Assembly (NCBI GenBank): GCA_030621785.1
Contig: JAUXGZ010000015.1
Span: 1 to 34,990 of the forward strand
Direction of reading: 5' to 3'
Length of the DNA: 34,990 nucleotides
Source: Gammaproteobacteria bacterium
Lineage (GTDB): Bacteria; Pseudomonadota; Gammaproteobacteria; DSM-19610
Of this stretch, positions 1 through 8,256 are shown in pieces. The notes under the pieces were generated by a model. The model was given only the letters and a program-made list of their open reading frames with translations. It ran no database searches and was not told the origin of the DNA. The position numbers and the translations under genes were made by a program. Positions within the stretch are counted from its first letter, which is position 1. Every line of letters begins with the position of its first letter.

Positions 1-555
1 CATCGCAATGACCCGATCTACCACAGCACCTACACCGGCCGGCCACCGGATGAACCAGCCATCCTCGGTGTCGCGCTGAATGAAGTCTTTGTACCTATCC
101 TGCAGAAGCAGTTCCCGGAGATCACCGATTTCTACCTGCCCCCGGAGGGCTGCTCCTACCGCATGGCCTGCGTCAGCATGAAAAAACAGTACCCCGGCCA
201 CGCCAAGCGGGTTATGTTCGGAGTGTGGAGTTTCCTGCGCCAGTTCATGTACACCAAATTTGTCATCGTCACCGACGATGACATCAACGTGCGTGACTGG
301 AAGGATGTCATCTGGGCCATGACCACGCGCATGGATCCTGCGCGTGACATCACCCTGGTGGAGAACACACCGATTGATTACCTGGATTTTGCCTCACCGG
401 TGTCGGGTCTTGGCAGTAAAATCGGGCTCGACGCTACCAGCAAATGGAAAGGTGAAACCAGCCGCGAATGGGGTCGGCCCATCGAAATGGATGTCGATAC
501 CAGGACCCGCGTAGATGCCATCTGGAATGAACTCGGCATCGACCCCGAAACGTAG
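1..555 (+). CDS. ubiD: UbiD-family decarboxylase, C-terminal part (5' end outside the window)
   Basis: This is the C-terminal 184 codons of a 3-octaprenyl-4-hydroxybenzoate carboxy-lyase, a ubiquinone biosynthesis enzyme that uses prenylated FMN. The frame is open from base 1 and ends at TAG 553-555. Visible family segments are [40 protein letters not shown], the acidic run [16 protein letters not shown] and the tail [18 protein letters not shown], all typical of the UbiD C-terminal domain. Only the 3' portion is present, so start, promoter and operon partners cannot be judged. It converges on the chemoreceptor gene, 57 bp away. In E. coli ubiD is followed by the flavin reductase gene fre; here a reductase lies further along on the same strand, with the chemoreceptor gene between them. 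Confidence 0.93.
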   Translation, partial: HRNDPIYHSTYTGRPPDEPAILGVALNEVFVPILQKQFPEITDFYLPPEGCSYRMACVSMKKQYPGHAKRVMFGVWSFLRQFMYTKFVIVTDDDINVRDWKDVIWAMTTRMDPARDITLVENTPIDYLDFASPVSGLGSKIGLDATSKWKGETSREWGRPIEMDVDTRTRVDAIWNELGIDPET

Positions 556-612
556 CCTGGGCTAAGCGACACGAACCCCGACCTGCGCAGCTGATCCGCG
601 CACCCGGGTGAA

Positions 613-1743
613 TTAGCCCGCCTGGCACAGCAGACTGTTGTCATTCTCCGCTGCCACAGCCATATTCTCCAGGCAGCGCAGCACATCCATGCTGGCCTCT
701 TCCATCAATGTCAGCTCCCGCAACGCGGCCTCAATATTGCTGTCGGCGTGCTGCGCAAGCGCTTCCAGCGCATGACGGTGCACCGCTCGATGCGGCTTCT
801 CCAGCTCACGAAAACCGGCCAGCCTGCTGAAGCAGGAGTGGCCCTCGCCCTCGTAATACCATTTGCCAAGACGGCAGCGGGTGTGGTCCGCAAAATCGTC
901 CAGCCGCTTGTCGGACACACCCATCATGACCTGGTAAATGTTGAATTTGTAAACCAGGTGATCGGTCTTGGCGAGCTCTACGAAGCTACGCAGCGCACCG
1001 GCTGAAATCACGCCCTCCATCTGGCGTGACAGTTCCAGTATGGATGCCATGCCCGCGCTGGAGCTGTTGCCAATGCGGCCCAGTTGCTCCGACTGCTCCG
1101 CCATAGTCTGCATCCGGTCCTCGGTCTGGCTGGTTTCTTCCTGAATCTTGGCTACCTGGCTGGCAATCTCCCGGGTCGCTTCATTGGTGCGCCTGGACAG
1201 GTTGCGCACTTCATCGGCCACCACGGCAAAACCACGGCCGTGTTCACCGGCGCGCGCCGCCTCGATAGCTGCATTCAGCGCCAGCAAATTGGTCTGTTCG
1301 GAAATCTCGCTGATCAGGTTAACGATGTTACCGATAGCACCCGCGCGTTCGTTCAGCCCTTCGACATTCGTTACCGCCTGGTCTACGGTTGTACCCACCT
1401 GCTTCAGGTTCCGGACCATCAGTTCGGTACCCTCGCGGGCTTCGACCGAAACCCGGGCGGCTTCAACGGCGACTTTCTTCTCGCAGGCCAACGTACCGGC
1501 CAACTGGGCCAGGGTCTGCTGCAACTGATCCATGCTGGCCCCGAAATGGTGGAAATTATTGAACAGGCCATGCGCCAGCTGACGCTCACGCGCGTGCTGC
1601 TGCCTGACGACTTCCAGCTCATTCACCTGCTGCTCCATGGCAGCCAGTTGCGTCTGGGTCGATGCCAGTTCGGATTTCGTATGCTCGAGCTCTTTTTCTG
1701 TCGTAGCCAATTGCACTCGCGAACGACTAAACCATCCAGACAT
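613..1743 (-). CDS. Soluble methyl-accepting chemotaxis protein with C-terminal CZB zinc-binding domain
   Basis: A 376-residue cytoplasmic chemoreceptor that would signal to CheA/CheW. No transmembrane segment is seen. The N-terminus (about 10-60) is a predicted coiled coil rich in Q, E and L. The highly conserved MCP hairpin tip is present ([20 protein letters not shown], then [15 protein letters not shown]). The last about 120 residues form a chemoreceptor zinc-binding domain: [23 protein letters not shown], then PHRAVH, which carry the His/Cys/His/His ligand pattern of that family. CZB domains bind zinc and in studied cases sense zinc or hypochlorous acid; the ligand here is not known. The start is well supported by GGAGG seven bases before the ATG. 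A sigma-28-like promoter lies upstream. The gene is transcribed divergently from the reductase. Confidence 0.93.
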   Translation of the reverse strand: MSGWFSRSRVQLATTEKELEHTKSELASTQTQLAAMEQQVNELEVVRQQHARERQLAHGLFNNFHHFGASMDQLQQTLAQLAGTLACEKKVAVEAARVSVEAREGTELMVRNLKQVGTTVDQAVTNVEGLNERAGAIGNIVNLISEISEQTNLLALNAAIEAARAGEHGRGFAVVADEVRNLSRRTNEATREIASQVAKIQEETSQTEDRMQTMAEQSEQLGRIGNSSSAGMASILELSRQMEGVISAGALRSFVELAKTDHLVYKFNIYQVMMGVSDKRLDDFADHTRCRLGKWYYEGEGHSCFSRLAGFRELEKPHRAVHRHALEALAQHADSNIEAALRELTLMEEASMDVLRCLENMAVAAENDNSLLCQAG

Positions 1744-1785
1744 ATCCTTACCTCCGCGTTTGACTCGATGTTCCCCTGTCCCCCG

Positions 1786-1812
1786 ATAACGGCCGTCGCA
1801 AGGTGCTCTTTA
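1786..1812 (-). promoter_or_regulatory. Sigma-28 (FliA)-like promoter for the CZB chemoreceptor
   Basis: On the minus strand TAAAGAGC (1812-1805) is followed after exactly 11 bases by GCCGTTAT (1793-1786). The flagellar sigma-28 consensus is TAAAGTTT-N11-GCCGATAA, giving 5/8 and 6/8 matches with the right spacing. The start site would be near 1779, about 35 bases before the ATG, and a strong GGAGG follows. FliA control of a chemoreceptor is the usual arrangement, which raises the likelihood. Confidence 0.6.
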
Positions 1813-1952
1813 CCCTGACCGGACTCCGGAAACCTCGAAACCAACCGGAAGCTCGCATGAAATTGGCACAGAACTCATGCGTTTACCTTCAACCCGGAAT
1901 GAACGAGAATGAGACTCCTTTATTATCTGACCTCCAGATTCGGGCTCCTGCC

Positions 1953-2987
1953 ATGGCTTTCAAGATTGAAATCGAATCCAGTCGACACCACTTTGACGCC
2001 GGAACGGACGAATCGCTGCTCGATGCCGCCCTGCGCCAGGGCATCGGCCTGCCTTACGGCTGTCGGAATGGCTCCTGCGGATCCTGTATCGGAACGCTGG
2101 TTTCCGGTCAGGTGCATTACCCCGACGCTAAACCCGAGGCCCTGGAAAATCAGCCGGCCGACCAGGTGGTGCTCTGCCAGGCACGCGCCGCCGGCAATCT
2201 CGTGATCCGCGTGCGCGAAGTCGAGGCAGGTCAGGACATAGAGGTGAAGATCCTGCCGTGCCGCGCCGAGCACCTGCAATACCTGTCCAGCGATGTGATG
2301 CAGGTGCTGCTCAAGCTGCCGCAAACTGAACGCCTGCAGTTCCTCGCCGGGCAGTACATCGAATTTCTACTCAAGGACGGCCGGCGGCGTGCCTTCTCCA
2401 TCGCCAATGCGCCTCATGAAGATGAGTACCTGGAACTGCACGTTCAGTACGTCCCCGGGGGTTCGTTTACCGGTCATGTGTTTGAGGATATGCAGGATCG
2501 TGCACTGCTGCGCATCGAGGGACCACTGGGTTCCTTCTACCTGCGCGAGCACTCCACGCGTCCGGTGCTGCTGGTCGGAGGCGGCACCGGCTTTGCACCG
2601 CTCAAGGGTATGCTGGAGCACGCCTTCCACACCGGCGAACAGCGTGAGCTGCACCTGTTCTGGGGAGCACGTAGCCGAGGCGACCTGTATATGCACGAGC
2701 TGCCGGAACAGTGGCAAAAGGAGCACCCGAATTTCCGCTACACGCCGGTGTTGTCCGAACCAGGTGCGGATGATCAGTGGCAGGGAGCAACCGGCCTGGT
2801 TACGCAAGCGGTGGTCGCGGCCTGCCCGGATCTGAGTGGCTTCGACATCTATATGAGTGGCGCACCGGCCATGATCGAGGCCGCCACCCACCTGTTTGCC
2901 GCTAACGGTGCCGAGCCGGAATACATGTATTCAGATGCCTTCGAATTCGCCCGGGATGTCCTCGACAAAATCAGGGAGAAGGGCTAG
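1953..2987 (+). CDS. 2Fe-2S ferredoxin/FAD/NAD(P) reductase (CDP-6-deoxy-glucoseen reductase-like, Fre-related)
   Basis: A 344-residue electron-transfer flavoprotein. Residues 1-90 are a plant-type ferredoxin domain with C-x4-C-x2-C (YGCRNGSCGSC) and a later Cys (VVLCQA). This is followed by an FAD domain with RAFSIANAP (the RxxS flavin motif) and an NAD(P) domain with LLVGGGTGFAPLKGML, ending in the family tail YMYSDAFEF. It resembles proteins annotated as CDP-6-deoxy-delta-3,4-glucoseen reductase, but no deoxysugar genes are nearby. Its closeness to ubiD suggests a role like E. coli Fre, supplying reduced flavin; this is inference. I chose ATG 1953 because an upstream extension to 1803 would run through the chemoreceptor promoter, and homologous sequence begins at MAFKIEIE. 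A TATTAT box at 1921-1926 fits a short leader. The stop codon abuts the inverted-repeat element. Confidence 0.88.
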   Translation: MAFKIEIESSRHHFDAGTDESLLDAALRQGIGLPYGCRNGSCGSCIGTLVSGQVHYPDAKPEALENQPADQVVLCQARAAGNLVIRVREVEAGQDIEVKILPCRAEHLQYLSSDVMQVLLKLPQTERLQFLAGQYIEFLLKDGRRRAFSIANAPHEDEYLELHVQYVPGGSFTGHVFEDMQDRALLRIEGPLGSFYLREHSTRPVLLVGGGTGFAPLKGMLEHAFHTGEQRELHLFWGARSRGDLYMHELPEQWQKEHPNFRYTPVLSEPGADDQWQGATGLVTQAVVAACPDLSGFDIYMSGAPAMIEAATHLFAANGAEPEYMYSDAFEFARDVLDKIREKG

Positions 2988-3004
2988 CCCGCATTTCTCA
3001 CCAG
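2987..3004 (+). repeat. Left terminal inverted repeat
   Basis: Eighteen bases that match positions 3132-3149 exactly in reverse complement. The inner 16 bases (2988-3003) also match 33112-33127. Confidence 0.8.
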
Positions 3005-3111
3005 TCGGCACGGATATCGCGCAGCATATTTGTTTTCGCAAGGGATTTTCTGACTGAGCGGAATACCAGTGTGTATACTCGAAGGAAGAAAATGTCTTGT
3101 GGGAACAAAGA

Positions 3112-4362
3112 TCAAGCGAGATCGTGTCGATCTGGTGAGAAATGCGGGCCAAGCGGCAGCGCCTTTTCACCCTCCGGTGCAGGCAACGCAGCATCGGCTA
3201 CCAGCAGATCGATACCTTTACGATAACAATCGGCCGCCTGCTGCGGCTCGTCCATCTGCTCCAGCACCCGCCCCAGCAGGCGCCAGCTCTCGGCGGAGGG
3301 ATGGAGTTCGATGCTGCGCTCCAGATGGCCGCGGGCCTTGCCCCACAATTCGTTGCGCACACTGATTTTTCCCAGTGCCAGCAGCAGTGCCGCATCGTCG
3401 GGATGCTGTCTCAGCCAGGATTCGGCGATCTCCAGCTGACCCTTTGCATCGCTACCGCTCAGGTTGCCGAACAGGTAGACCAGCGTTTCGTTCCAGTGCC
3501 GCTTCAGGCTGCTGACAATCGCCTGCCGGGCCTGCTGATGGTCTCCCAGGCGCACCATTTGCCCCAGGTAGACGGCTACAAAGCCTTCATCCAGCTGCAC
3601 CGGCAGCGGTAATTTCTTCCAGCTGTCGTGCAACAACTCCAGCTCATTGGCACTGGTCATGTGCAGCACCTGCTCGCGGTATACCTGCACAGCCAGCCGC
3701 TGCCACTGTTCGCCGTCCAGCACTTGACGGCGGCGCAGCTCGGGCAACAGCTCACGCAGTTTCGGCCAGTCTTTCTGCTGAACATAGAGCTGCATCAGCA
3801 GGTGCAACACCTGCACATTGCGCGGCGCCAGCTGACGCAGATGCGTCAACACCGTCTGCGCCCGCTCGGTCTGGCCACCGGCGAGTTGCAGCTCGGACTG
3901 CACCAGGCCGATAGCCAGTTCCGCCTGTGGGTGCTGTTCCAGTGCCTGCCGCAGGTACTCATCCCGGCGCCCGGTAGCGCCCTGTTTCCCGGCGGCGCGG
4001 GCGGCGGACAGGTACGATGCCAGCGGGATCATACTGGCGTGCGCCAGTTGTGCCAGCTTGCGCTCGGCACGGCGCGGATTACCTTCAATAAAGTCTATCG
4101 CGGCCTGGTCGAAACGACCGATCAAACGCTGGTTGCGCTGTTTCTGTCCCCAGTGCTGCAAGTTACGCGGCGTATGCCAGAGAGCCGCCAGCACGCGCAG
4201 TCCAAGGTAGGCCAGCACCAGCACCACGGCAAATGCCAGCAGCGTGGTTTCGATACTGTAGTTTCCGTAACCGATAAGCACATAGCCGGAGTCCGGCAGG
4301 GCAACCAGCGCCACCACTACCGATACAAGCAGGGCCAGCAGCCCCAGGATAAGCCACTTCAC
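3112..4362 (-). CDS. hemY: HemY, inner-membrane TPR protein of the haem operon
   Basis: A 416-residue protein of the proteobacterial HemY family, encoded with haem biosynthesis genes; its exact role in haem or tetrapyrrole metabolism is not settled. Two transmembrane segments lie at the N-terminus (WLILGLLALLVSVVVALVAL and about 40-60, TLLAFAVVLVLAYLGLRVLA). A long helical TPR region follows, for example KARGHLERSIELHPSAESW and AADCYRKGIDLL. The GTG start at 4362 overlaps the hemX stop in a GTGA tetranucleotide, so translation is probably coupled. A longer frame upstream lies wholly inside hemX and was not used. The final residues, GPHFSPDRHDLA, come from the inverted-repeat element, so the natural C-terminus has probably been replaced or extended. 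It is the last gene of the algZ-to-hemY run. Confidence 0.93.
   Translation of the reverse strand: MKWLILGLLALLVSVVVALVALPDSGYVLIGYGNYSIETTLLAFAVVLVLAYLGLRVLAALWHTPRNLQHWGQKQRNQRLIGRFDQAAIDFIEGNPRRAERKLAQLAHASMIPLASYLSAARAAGKQGATGRRDEYLRQALEQHPQAELAIGLVQSELQLAGGQTERAQTVLTHLRQLAPRNVQVLHLLMQLYVQQKDWPKLRELLPELRRRQVLDGEQWQRLAVQVYREQVLHMTSANELELLHDSWKKLPLPVQLDEGFVAVYLGQMVRLGDHQQARQAIVSSLKRHWNETLVYLFGNLSGSDAKGQLEIAESWLRQHPDDAALLLALGKISVRNELWGKARGHLERSIELHPSAESWRLLGRVLEQMDEPQQAADCYRKGIDLLVADAALPAPEGEKALPLGPHFSPDRHDLA
3132..3149 (-). repeat. Right terminal inverted repeat (inside the hemY 3' end)
   Basis: Exact reverse complement of 2987-3004. Read on the minus strand within hemY it encodes GPHFSP, close to the protein's C-terminus. 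Confidence 0.8.
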
Positions 4363-5498
4363 GGGGTGCTGTCCCGCGGGACCAGCGGCAATACCGCCTG
4401 CTGCTCGGTGAGCTTGATCTGCTGCTGCAACAGCCGTAGCGAAGCGGAAATATCCGGCAACTGCGGATGCACGTCCAGTGCCGACAGCTTCTCCAGTTGT
4501 TTGGACAACTGTTCCACCTGTGGATCGTGCCCGGTGAAATATTCGCTCACCCACTTGCGGGCTGTTTCCAGGCTGCTGCGGTACTGCACGGCATCGTCAC
4601 GCAGCAGGGCCAGGCGCGCAGCCTCCAGCTGCAGACGCAGGTTCTCGCGCAGAAAATATTCGCGTTCCGGCGGCAGCATAGGACGTACCGGGGTATCGTG
4701 TTCGCGGACCCGAAACACTTCCGACAACGAGTCGCCCACCACCTTGTACAGTTCGCGCCAGTCGCCGGCCGTCGCCTCCGCTTTGGTATCCCCCGTCGCA
4801 TTGCTGGCCGGCGGCTGATAGCGGGCACCCTCGACCGGCAGTTCGGCAACACGTTCCGCCGAGGCATTCAGGGTTGACGCCACGCCGTCCACATCGATCC
4901 CGGGTACCGACTGCAGTGCCTCCAGCTCGCGTGCAATCTGCTTGCGCACCGGGAGGTAATGCGGATCGGCCAGCTCGTGGAGGCGGGTATCGGCACTCTG
5001 CAGTGCCGCCTGCGCAGTACCCAGATCACGCTGCAACAGTAATTTCTGATTCGCGATGCGTAACAGGTATTCCACCTCGGCCAGGCTCCAGCCCGATTCG
5101 CTGCGTCCAATCAAGGCCGCCAGCACGTCCAGCCGGTGCTCACTCGCCTGCTGTTTTTCGTCCAGTGCGTCCGCGTCGGTTTCCAGCTTCAGCAGCTGTT
5201 TATCCAGTTCGCGGCGCGCATTCTGCTGGCGCCCGGTCATGGCCTCGATGGAGGCGCGCACCGGCTGCAGTCGCTCCTCTACCTGCGGACCCACACCCGA
5301 CTGGCTGTGTACGATCTGCTGGACCTGGCTCCACGTGAAGTACGCCGCCACCGCCAGCCCGATCGACAGACCCAGCGCCAGCAGTGCGAATATCAGCGGC
5401 AGGGGGCTGGACCGGCGACGTGCCGGTGGCTCCGGTTCAGGTGGGATATCGACCTGTTCGGACGGAAGGGCTACAGGAGCCTGATCGGATTCGCTCAT
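4359..5498 (-). CDS. hemX: HemX, uroporphyrinogen-III C-methyltransferase-like membrane protein
   Basis: A 379-residue protein of the proteobacterial HemX family. Members are often labelled uroporphyrinogen-III C-methyltransferase, but there is no SAM-dependent methylase motif here and the label should not be taken as activity. The order is a proline-rich cytoplasmic leader (VDIPPEPEPPARRRSSPLP), one transmembrane helix near 33-54 (LIFALLALGLSIGLAVAAYF), then a long Q/E/R-rich coiled-coil region and a helical periplasmic part with the conserved WSLAEVEYLLRIANQKLLLQ. I chose ATG 5498 (MSESDQ); an in-frame ATG at 5555 would add 19 atypical residues and crowd hemD. It lies between hemD and hemY and shares GTGA with hemY. 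Confidence 0.93.
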   Translation of the reverse strand: MSESDQAPVALPSEQVDIPPEPEPPARRRSSPLPLIFALLALGLSIGLAVAAYFTWSQVQQIVHSQSGVGPQVEERLQPVRASIEAMTGRQQNARRELDKQLLKLETDADALDEKQQASEHRLDVLAALIGRSESGWSLAEVEYLLRIANQKLLLQRDLGTAQAALQSADTRLHELADPHYLPVRKQIARELEALQSVPGIDVDGVASTLNASAERVAELPVEGARYQPPASNATGDTKAEATAGDWRELYKVVGDSLSEVFRVREHDTPVRPMLPPEREYFLRENLRLQLEAARLALLRDDAVQYRSSLETARKWVSEYFTGHDPQVEQLSKQLEKLSALDVHPQLPDISASLRLLQQQIKLTEQQAVLPLVPRDSTP

Positions 5499-5567
5499 AG
5501 TGGACCGCCAGTTTTCTTTCTCATTAGCGTTGCATTGTAACCCATGCCACTGCACAGGATTTCGACA

Positions 5568-6407
5568 TCAATCGGTACTTTCTCCGGCTCCGGCAACCTG
5601 CTCCCGGTGCCAGCGCTGCAGCGCATCGAGTACGGCTGCATCGGTGGCGTTGGCTGCCAGCACCGGGGGCTGTTGAAAACCCGCTTGCTCCACCAGCGGC
5701 AGCATGCGCTCACTCACCACCAGCAAGGGCGTCGACTTGAGCAGCTGCTCACCCTTCGGACCCAGCATTTTTTCCAGGTTACGCAGGCTTTCAGCACTGT
5801 TTACCACCGCAATATGGATATCGCCGGTCTGCCAGCGCTGCAACAGGCCGCTGGCATCGGTATCCGGACAAATACGCCGGTACGCTTCCACGTATTCCAC
5901 GTCGGCGCCGCGCGCCCGCAGTTGTCTGGCAAGAAATTCGCGCCCGCAGTTACCGCGGAAAATAGCGATACGCTGGTTCTGAACAGCGTGCATCTGCGGC
6001 AATTCCAGCAACGCCTCGCTGTTGAAATGCTCCTCCGGAACCAGGTCCGGTGGATAACCCAGCATCTCCAGCTCCTCGGCCGAGCGCCGGCCAATCACAG
6101 CAATCCGTACCGTATCCGGCCAGGGCCGCGTGGCGAGTATCTTTTCCATGCCGCGGTTGACGGCATTGACACTGACGAAAATGACCCAGTCGTAAAACTC
6201 CAGGCTTTCGATGGCATCCGTGAGGTTTTTGCTATCTTCCGGATCCTGGATCTCGAGCACCGGAAAGCGAATGGCGCTACCACCCTCGCCCTCGATCATC
6301 CGGCTCAGCGAAGCAGCCTGGTGCCGGGGACGGGTAACCAGCACGCCGACACCCTCCAGTAAGGGTCCGGTTTCGGGGATATCGTTCTCGAGCTCGTCCT
6401 CGGCCAT
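5568..6407 (-). CDS. hemD: Uroporphyrinogen-III synthase
   Basis: A 279-residue cytosolic enzyme that cyclises hydroxymethylbilane, with inversion of ring D, to uroporphyrinogen III; it acts directly after HemC. The family N-terminus GVLVTRPRHQAASLSRMI is present, followed by the two Rossmann-like lobes with VIFVSVNAVNRGMEKI and FRGNCGREFLARQLRARG, and IAVVNSAESLRNLEKM. The family has low sequence conservation, but position between hemC and hemX makes the call firm. I used ATG 6407 (MAEDELEND), about 18 residues before the conserved start. The open frame runs further upstream into hemC, but that part translates to a sequence unlike HemD. The gap to hemC is 58 bp, so they are probably cotranscribed. 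Confidence 0.93.
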   Translation of the reverse strand: MAEDELENDIPETGPLLEGVGVLVTRPRHQAASLSRMIEGEGGSAIRFPVLEIQDPEDSKNLTDAIESLEFYDWVIFVSVNAVNRGMEKILATRPWPDTVRIAVIGRRSAEELEMLGYPPDLVPEEHFNSEALLELPQMHAVQNQRIAIFRGNCGREFLARQLRARGADVEYVEAYRRICPDTDASGLLQRWQTGDIHIAVVNSAESLRNLEKMLGPKGEQLLKSTPLLVVSERMLPLVEQAGFQQPPVLAANATDAAVLDALQRWHREQVAGAGESTD

Positions 6408-6465
6408 AGTCACAGTCTGCCCCACTTGAGCGCGGGTGAAAAGTGCATTGTCAGGGAAACACCGA

Positions 6466-7419
6466 TCAACTCGACAAATCAGAACTTGCCTGGCTGTTGT
6501 ACACCTGCTCCAGGATCTCACGGGCGCCGCGCGACAGCAGATCTTCGGCCAGCACCCGGCCCAGTTCTTCGGCGTCTTCAGGCTTGCCACTGATAACACC
6601 CTGCACCAGTTCGCTGCCATCCGGCTGCCCCACCAGGGCACGCAGCAGAATCACCCCGTGGCTGATTTCCGCGTAGCCCGCAATCGGCACCTGGCAGCCG
6701 CCCTGCAGTGCCTCGTTCAGAGCCCGCTCGGCTTGTACCCGGATGGCTGTCTGCTCGTCATTGAGCGCTTTCACCAGACCACCTGTACGTTCGTCGCCAT
6801 GGCGTATCTCGATGCCAATAGCGCCCTGGCCAATGGCCGGGATGAACTGTTCCGGTGCCAGCAACTCGGTGATGCGCTCCTTCCAGCCCATGCGCCTGAC
6901 CCCCGCCGCAGCCAGCAGGATAGCGTCGTAGTCACCGCTATCCAGCTTGCCGATACGCGTGTTGACGTTACCGCGTAAATCCAGCACCTGCAGATCCGGC
7001 CGGCGCGCCCGCAGCTGGCACTGGCGACGCAGGCTGGAAGTGCCTACCCGGGCGCCCTCGGGCAACGCGTCAATACTGGTAAACTTGTTTGAAATCAATG
7101 CATCGCGGGGGTCTTCACGCAGCAGGATGGCGCCCAGCCCAAGTCCGTCGGGAAATTCCACCGGCACGTCCTTCATGGAATGGACCGCCAGATCGGCGCG
7201 CCCCTCGAGCATACCCACCTCGAGTTCCTTGACGAACAGCCCCTTGCCTCCCACCTTGGCCAGCGGCGTATCGAGAATCTTGTCACCCTGGGTCACCATG
7301 GTAACCAGCTCGACCTCAAGATCCGGATCGCGCACCATCAAGGCATCGCGTACAAAATTAGCCTGCCACAGAGCCAGCGGGCTCTTGCGCGTGGCAATAC
7401 GTAGTATGGAGTCTGTCAT
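6466..7419 (-). CDS. hemC: Porphobilinogen deaminase (hydroxymethylbilane synthase)
   Basis: A 317-residue cytosolic enzyme that condenses four porphobilinogen units into hydroxymethylbilane. The N-terminus [20 protein letters not shown] is canonical. The catalytic Asp is D84 in HSMKDVP, and the dipyrromethane cofactor is attached to C242 in [12 protein letters not shown]; both numbers equal those of the E. coli enzyme. Substrate-binding arginines are present in [12 protein letters not shown] and [13 protein letters not shown]. The length is normal (about 310). It heads the hem genes, 87 bp downstream of algR on the same strand, and may have its own promoter at 7461-7490. Confidence 0.97.
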   Translation of the reverse strand: MTDSILRIATRKSPLALWQANFVRDALMVRDPDLEVELVTMVTQGDKILDTPLAKVGGKGLFVKELEVGMLEGRADLAVHSMKDVPVEFPDGLGLGAILLREDPRDALISNKFTSIDALPEGARVGTSSLRRQCQLRARRPDLQVLDLRGNVNTRIGKLDSGDYDAILLAAAGVRRMGWKERITELLAPEQFIPAIGQGAIGIEIRHGDERTGGLVKALNDEQTAIRVQAERALNEALQGGCQVPIAGYAEISHGVILLRALVGQPDGSELVQGVISGKPEDAEELGRVLAEDLLSRGAREILEQVYNSQASSDLSS

Positions 7420-7460
7420 GGCTGTTTGCCGCCTGAAATCTGGCCCGGTACGGAGCAGGG

Positions 7461-7490
7461 AGCATAGCGAGTGAAGCCTGACGTGCGCAA
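7461..7490 (-). promoter_or_regulatory. Possible sigma-70 promoter for hemC
   Basis: On the minus strand TTGCGC (7490-7485), an 18-base spacer and TATGCT (7466-7461) precede hemC, with a start near 7454 and a leader of about 35 bases. Matches are only 3/6 and 4/6, so this is tentative. It would allow hem genes to be expressed apart from algZR. Confidence 0.35.
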
Positions 7491-7506
7491 GTAGGTCGCG
7501 CCGTTA

Positions 7507-8256
7507 TCATGGGGAAAGAACCGGTGTCTGGCGGACGGACTTGCGAATGTCAGGTAACAGGCGGCGGCTTATTTCCAGGCGTATGTCGGTACCCGCGAGT
7601 ACCACGCAGCTGTGGCCGGCGCTGTTTTTCTCCACACCACGGAGGGCGCTGGCGGAAATCAGGGCATTGCGGTGAATTCGCAGAAAGCGCCCCGGAAATT
7701 CCTGCTCCAGCGATTTCAGAGATTCCTCGATGAGAATCTGCCGGCCGGCTGAAGCAACGGTGACGTACTTGTGGTCGGCCTGCAGGTAAATCACTTCGTC
7801 GAGTGGCACCAGTTCCAGGTTACCGCGGCTACGCGCACACAGGTGAGTACGGGCGCGACTGCCGATATCCTCTGCACGGATGCCCTGCAGCTGCGCAGCT
7901 CCGAGTCGGCCGGCTTTTTCCAGTGCCCGCTGCAGACGCTCGGGGTGGATGGGCTTCAGCAGGTAGTCAATCGCCTGGGCTTCGAACGCTTCCAGCGCAT
8001 GATCACCGTAGGCGGTGGTAAAAATGACCGCAGGCGGATTTTCCAGCAGGGCCAGATGGCGCGCCGCCTCCAGTCCGTCCATACCGGGCATGCGAATATC
8101 CAGCAGCACCAGGTCCGGCGCCAGTGCAACGCCCAGATCCAGTGCACTGCGACCATCGCCGGCCTCGCCACAAACCTGCCAGCCAGCCAGTTCCCGCAAC
8201 ATCCGCACCAGCCGCTCCCGGGCCAGCATCTCGTCATCGACCACCAGGCATTTCAT
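7507..8256 (-). CDS. algR: AlgR-type LytTR response regulator
   Basis: A 249-residue two-component regulator. The receiver domain (about 1-120) has the acidic pair D7/D8 in VVDDE, the phosphoacceptor D53 in VLLDIRMPGMDG, T80/T81 in IFTTAYG and K101 in YLLKPIHP. The C-terminal LytTR DNA-binding domain (about 145-240) shows VIYLQADHKYVTVAS, LEQEFPGRFLRIHRNALI and a basic tail. In Pseudomonas AlgR controls alginate, twitching motility and other surface traits; targets here are unknown, and no alginate gene lies in this window. It overlaps the sensor gene by ATGA and is followed by hemC, as in Pseudomonas. Confidence 0.94.
   Translation of the reverse strand: MKCLVVDDEMLARERLVRMLRELAGWQVCGEAGDGRSALDLGVALAPDLVLLDIRMPGMDGLEAARHLALLENPPAVIFTTAYGDHALEAFEAQAIDYLLKPIHPERLQRALEKAGRLGAAQLQGIRAEDIGSRARTHLCARSRGNLELVPLDEVIYLQADHKYVTVASAGRQILIEESLKSLEQEFPGRFLRIHRNALISASALRGVEKNSAGHSCVVLAGTDIRLEISRRLLPDIRKSVRQTPVLSP

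Larger units (their letters stand above)
2987..3149. mobile_element. Putative MITE-like element with 18-bp terminal inverted repeats
   Basis: GCCCGCATTTCTCACCAG (2987-3004) is repeated as its exact reverse complement at 3132-3149, enclosing a 127-bp AT-richer core without a gene. The first 16 bases of the left end recur at 33112-33127, so the end sequence is a dispersed repeat. The left end begins in the stop codon of the reductase and the right end lies inside the hemY reading frame, coding for its last residues. I see no clear target-site duplication and no transposase, so a non-autonomous element or a REP-like pair are both possible. The core carries CTGACT-18-TATACT (3050-3079), a possible outward promoter running antisense to hemY. 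Confidence 0.6.

Noticed and set aside
556-619. GGGCTAA near 561 and TTAGCCC near 613 as a terminator between ubiD and the chemoreceptor gene
   Set aside because: The arms are about 45 bases apart, one arm is simply the receptor's stop region, and no T-tract follows.
1803-1952. N-terminal extension of the reductase
   Set aside because: The added 50 residues are not ferredoxin-like and overlap the divergent chemoreceptor promoter.
3092-3223. 43-codon frame starting in the repeat element with a ribosome-binding-site-like sequence
   Set aside because: It is mostly antisense to hemY, has no recognisable protein character, and the start signals can arise by chance.
3112-4870. Long plus-strand open frames opposite hemY and hemX
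   Set aside because: They are Gln/His/Leu-rich mirror frames of GC-rich genes, without start signals or family resemblance.
4359-5498. HemX as an active uroporphyrinogen-III methyltransferase
   Set aside because: No SAM-binding or CobA/CysG-type motif is present; the protein is a membrane-anchored coiled-coil protein.
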